Source: an uncultured Prevotella sp.
Lineage (GTDB): Bacteria > Bacteroidota > Bacteroidia > Bacteroidales > Bacteroidaceae
NCBI GenBank assembly: GCA_900550635.1
Contig: URSZ01000110.1
Location: 1 to 8,195, forward strand
Direction: 5' to 3'
DNA: 8,195 nucleotides
Of the stretch, positions 6,232 to 8,195 are shown one piece after another. The notes beneath the pieces are model-generated. The model saw nothing but the letters and a program-made list of their open reading frames with translations, had not been told where the DNA came from and searched no databases. How positions within the stretch are numbered: the stretch's first letter is position 1; each line of letters begins with the position of its first letter. The position numbers and the translations under genes are program-made.

Positions 6232-6966
6232 TTATAGCGTGCGGTTTGCTATGTAATCCTGCAAAGCAGTACGATATAGCTTGGAAACAGGTATATGTTT
6301 GTTTGCCACGATGACGCAGTCGTTTTCGAGCATTGTTATTTTTTGAAGTGGAATGATATACGAACGGTGCACTCTCATAAACCTGTTCTTGGGCAGGCTT
6401 TTTTCCATCGACGAGAGGCTGGCAAGCGTATATACGGGCTTGGTTCTCCCTTGTATGTGAATGAGTACGTAATCTTTTAGCGATTCCAGGTATTGTATGT
6501 CAGACAATTTTATTCCTATAAGATGATGTTCGCTCCTGACGAATATGTTTTCCTCATCATTTGGATTTTCTGCGTTGTCGCCGGAAGCGTTGTTGCTTTT
6601 ATGCGACAAATCAAACCATTTGATTACCTTATTCACGGCGCTTAAGAAGTCGGCATAGCTTATGGGTTTCATCAAATAGTCGATTGCGTTTACTTTGAAA
6701 CCTTCCAAAGCGTATTGTTCGAATGCAGTGGTAAAGATAATGCGTGTCTGCGGGGCTACCATGCGTGAAAATTCAATGCCGCTTAGTCCCGGCATTTGTA
6801 TGTCGAGGAAAAGCAAATCCACATTATTGTCACTTGTTTTTTCCAATGCCTCGATTGCGCTGGAGTATTTGCCTTTCAATTCGAGGAAAGGTGTACGCCG
6901 CACATAGCTCTCAAGCAAATCGAGGGCGAGAGGTTCGTCGTCTATTATTGCACAGGTTATTGTCAT
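6232..6966 (-). CDS. LytTR-family response regulator
   Basis: This 244-residue regulator has an N-terminal receiver domain (about 4-120) with acidic pair Asp9-Asp10, phospho-acceptor Asp55 in LLFLDIQMPG, Thr79/Thr80 in RIIFTTAF, and Lys100-Pro101. After a polar linker (about 122-138) comes a LytTR DNA-binding domain (about 140-240), seen in IFVRSEHHLIGIKLSDIQYLES-type strands, the KDYVLIH strand and FMRVHRSYIIPL. Phosphorylation by the kinase encoded just upstream should promote dimer binding to direct-repeat promoter sites. I start the gene at ATG 6966: it overlaps the kinase stop as ATGA and leads straight into ITCAIIDDEP; a longer frame to 7035 adds 23 residues lying inside the kinase gene. 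The target genes are not visible, but the peptide operon is a possible candidate because LytTR pairs often control peptide systems. Confidence 0.93.
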   Translation of the reverse strand: MTITCAIIDDEPLALDLLESYVRRTPFLELKGKYSSAIEALEKTSDNNVDLLFLDIQMPGLSGIEFSRMVAPQTRIIFTTAFEQYALEGFKVNAIDYLMKPISYADFLSAVNKVIKWFDLSHKSNNASGDNAENPNDEENIFVRSEHHLIGIKLSDIQYLESLKDYVLIHIQGRTKPVYTLASLSSMEKSLPKNRFMRVHRSYIIPLQKITMLENDCVIVANKHIPVSKLYRTALQDYIANRTL

Positions 6967-8024
6967 TTGTCGTTTATGTTTATAATTAAGTGAGAGGTAT
7001 AAACAGTGTTCTCCTTGTTTGTTCCTTTTTCCCAAGTGTATCTGCCAGGGTAGATAAGTTTAAGTCGGGAGTCTACGCCTTTCAGCCCGACGCCATTCCC
7101 GCTAAGGTCGTTCTTCTTTTTGGGAAAGTTTGAGTTTTCGCAGAAAAAGTCGATTGTGCCGCTCTCTCTGCAAACTTTCAACGATATATGTATAAAGCTG
7201 TTCTCGGTTGCGCTTATTCCATGCTTGAAAGCATTTTCCACTATAGATATAAAAATTAAGGGTGCAATAGGCATGGAGCAGTGCTCTGCGTCGGTGAAAT
7301 CTATCTTCAGGTCTACAGTCTTAGGTATTCGAATGCGCATTAGGTTAACGTAAGACTTTAAAAAGTCGGCTTCCTTGGAAAGCGTGGTAAACTCTTCCTG
7401 GTTTTCGTATAATATGCTTCGAAGCAGACGCGAAAGTTCTTGAATTGTAGACTGTGCACGCTTGGAGTCGAATGTAGTGAGCGCATATATATTATTGAGT
7501 GTGTTTAATAGAAAGTGTGGGTTGATTTGGTTGCGGAGGTTTTTCAGCTCGGCTTCCCGTTTTCCTATCTCTGCTTCTTTGCGGGCGCTTTCGGCTTTAC
7601 GCCACTGGTTGCTGAGGCGTATTGTAAGGGCAAACCCGGCGGCCAGCAGCATGGTGGCTGTATCACGAGCAATAAAGAGCCAACGGGGCGGCATGTAAAA
7701 ATGCGGGCCTTTTATGTGGTGAGGGGCTGGGGGAAAGCACGACAAAGCTTCCTGCAATACGAATGAAACGGCTACTATGAGCAATACGTCAGCTATGAAG
7801 AAATTCCTTTTGCTTCCGTACATGAACATTTTGGGAACGAGTATGAAGTAATTTGTATAGAAAACAATAAAAAGTGTCATCGGGAAAAGCGACCCGCGCA
7901 AGTAGGCGTATATGTCTATTCCGCCCAGGTCGTGGTTGAAAAACAGGGGAGACGTAAAGATGAAAAGCCAGACAAGTACGTGTGTGGCTATTTCAGCGAA
8001 AGCCGACAATGATATTTTTTTCAT
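6963..8024 (-). CDS. YehU/LytS-type membrane sensor histidine kinase
   Basis: The 353-residue protein has four probable membrane segments (about 11-29, 45-64, 74-93 and 115-135), followed by a charged helix likely to form a coiled coil (about 138-165). The His_kinase domain starts with LRNQINPHFLLNTLNNIYAL, with phospho-acceptor His170. The ATPase part shows the N-box IVENAFKHG (Asn264) and the glycine-rich GNGVGLKGVDSRL (about 309-321). There is no large periplasmic sensor domain, so the signal is likely read within the membrane or by very short loops. The stop codon overlaps the regulator start by 4 nt, typical of translational coupling. A possible -7 box, TATTCTTG with one mismatch to TAnnTTTG, lies at about 8078-8071, giving a leader of roughly 40 nt; I regard this as weak. 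Confidence 0.92.
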   Translation of the reverse strand: MKKISLSAFAEIATHVLVWLFIFTSPLFFNHDLGGIDIYAYLRGSLFPMTLFIVFYTNYFILVPKMFMYGSKRNFFIADVLLIVAVSFVLQEALSCFPPAPHHIKGPHFYMPPRWLFIARDTATMLLAAGFALTIRLSNQWRKAESARKEAEIGKREAELKNLRNQINPHFLLNTLNNIYALTTFDSKRAQSTIQELSRLLRSILYENQEEFTTLSKEADFLKSYVNLMRIRIPKTVDLKIDFTDAEHCSMPIAPLIFISIVENAFKHGISATENSFIHISLKVCRESGTIDFFCENSNFPKKKNDLSGNGVGLKGVDSRLKLIYPGRYTWEKGTNKENTVYTSHLIININDK

Positions 8025-8143
8025 TTTATGAATTTTACAGCTAAGATAAGTTTTTAATCATAAACATCGCGCAAGAATAGTTCGTTTAAGTGATATATTC
8101 ATGAGTCCAACTTTGGTTGTCATACGCATGAAGGAGTACTGAA

Positions 8144-8180
8144 AAAATACAAGGCATGTATTTTAAAATATGTCAGACCT
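8144..8180 (-). repeat. Dispersed AT-rich repeat, copy 2 (inverted)
   Basis: The reverse complement of this segment reads AGGTCTGA, two bases, TATTTTAAAATA, two bases, TGCCTTG, then TATTTT. It matches 3075-3111 at 32 of 37 positions by my count. Unlike copy 1 it lacks the facing arm, so it does not form the same long hairpin. It lies 120 nt upstream of the kinase start, in non-coding DNA. Confidence 0.65.
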
Positions 8181-8195
8181 ATTTTAAAATATCTC
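8181..8195 (-). repeat. Partial third copy of the AT-rich repeat, cut by the window edge
   Basis: The reverse complement begins GAGATATTTTAAAAT and, with the next base, matches 15 of 16 bases of GAGAAATTTTAAAATA in copy 1. It abuts copy 2 with a 21-nt period, so the array probably continues to the right of the window. Confidence 0.5.

Noticed and set aside
6967..7035. Longer regulator start at 7035.
   Set aside because: The extra 23 residues lie within the kinase gene and do not fit a receiver domain; ATG 6966 forms a standard ATGA overlap and leads straight into the receiver.

Overview
This window looks like chromosomal DNA from a Bacteroidales bacterium, most likely Prevotella or a close relative. 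Four things suggest this. Promoter boxes fit the Bacteroidetes -7 consensus TAnnTTTG rather than the sigma70 -10. One lipoprotein carries an acidic, Asn-rich stretch straight after the lipid Cys, like Bacteroidetes surface-export signals. There is a DUF4468 protein, and a YehU/LytS-type histidine kinase paired with a LytTR regulator. No rRNA, tRNA, CRISPR array or transposase gene was seen. The genus is an inference.

Layout, left to right. Positions 2-799 (+) are the 3' part of a gene for a protein ending in an OmpA-like domain; its start lies outside the window. A hairpin at 843-878 follows. Positions 892-2946 (+) encode one 684-residue polypeptide joining an S26-type Ser/His peptidase-like domain to a complete ABC exporter half-transporter (membrane domain plus ATPase). 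Positions 2947-3349 are non-coding and rich in hairpins, between convergent genes. On the minus strand, in transcription order from the right: kinase (8024-6963), LytTR regulator (6966-6232, 4-nt overlap), DUF4468 protein (6092-5475), a 68-residue Cys-containing peptide (5256-5050), a 434-residue lipoprotein (5009-3705) and a PqqD/RRE-like protein (3631-3350).

The main point of interest is the 892-5256 block. An exporter with a fused peptidase-like domain, a PqqD-like peptide-binding protein, a short Cys-containing peptide with a leader-like N-terminus and a predicted surface lipoprotein lie together. These are the usual parts of a ribosomally made, leader-processed and exported peptide pathway, but no recognisable modifying enzyme (radical SAM, YcaO, LanM, ATP-grasp, B2-type protease) is present in the window. 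The fused peptidase is an S26-type Ser/His fold, not the usual C39 Cys protease of peptide-cleaving exporters. The pathway reading is inference. The two-component system may be unrelated or may control the neighbourhood.

An AT-rich repeat, AGGTCTGA..ATTTTAAAATA..TGCCTTG, occurs at 3075-3111 and, inverted, at 8144-8180. A further partial copy runs off the right edge.
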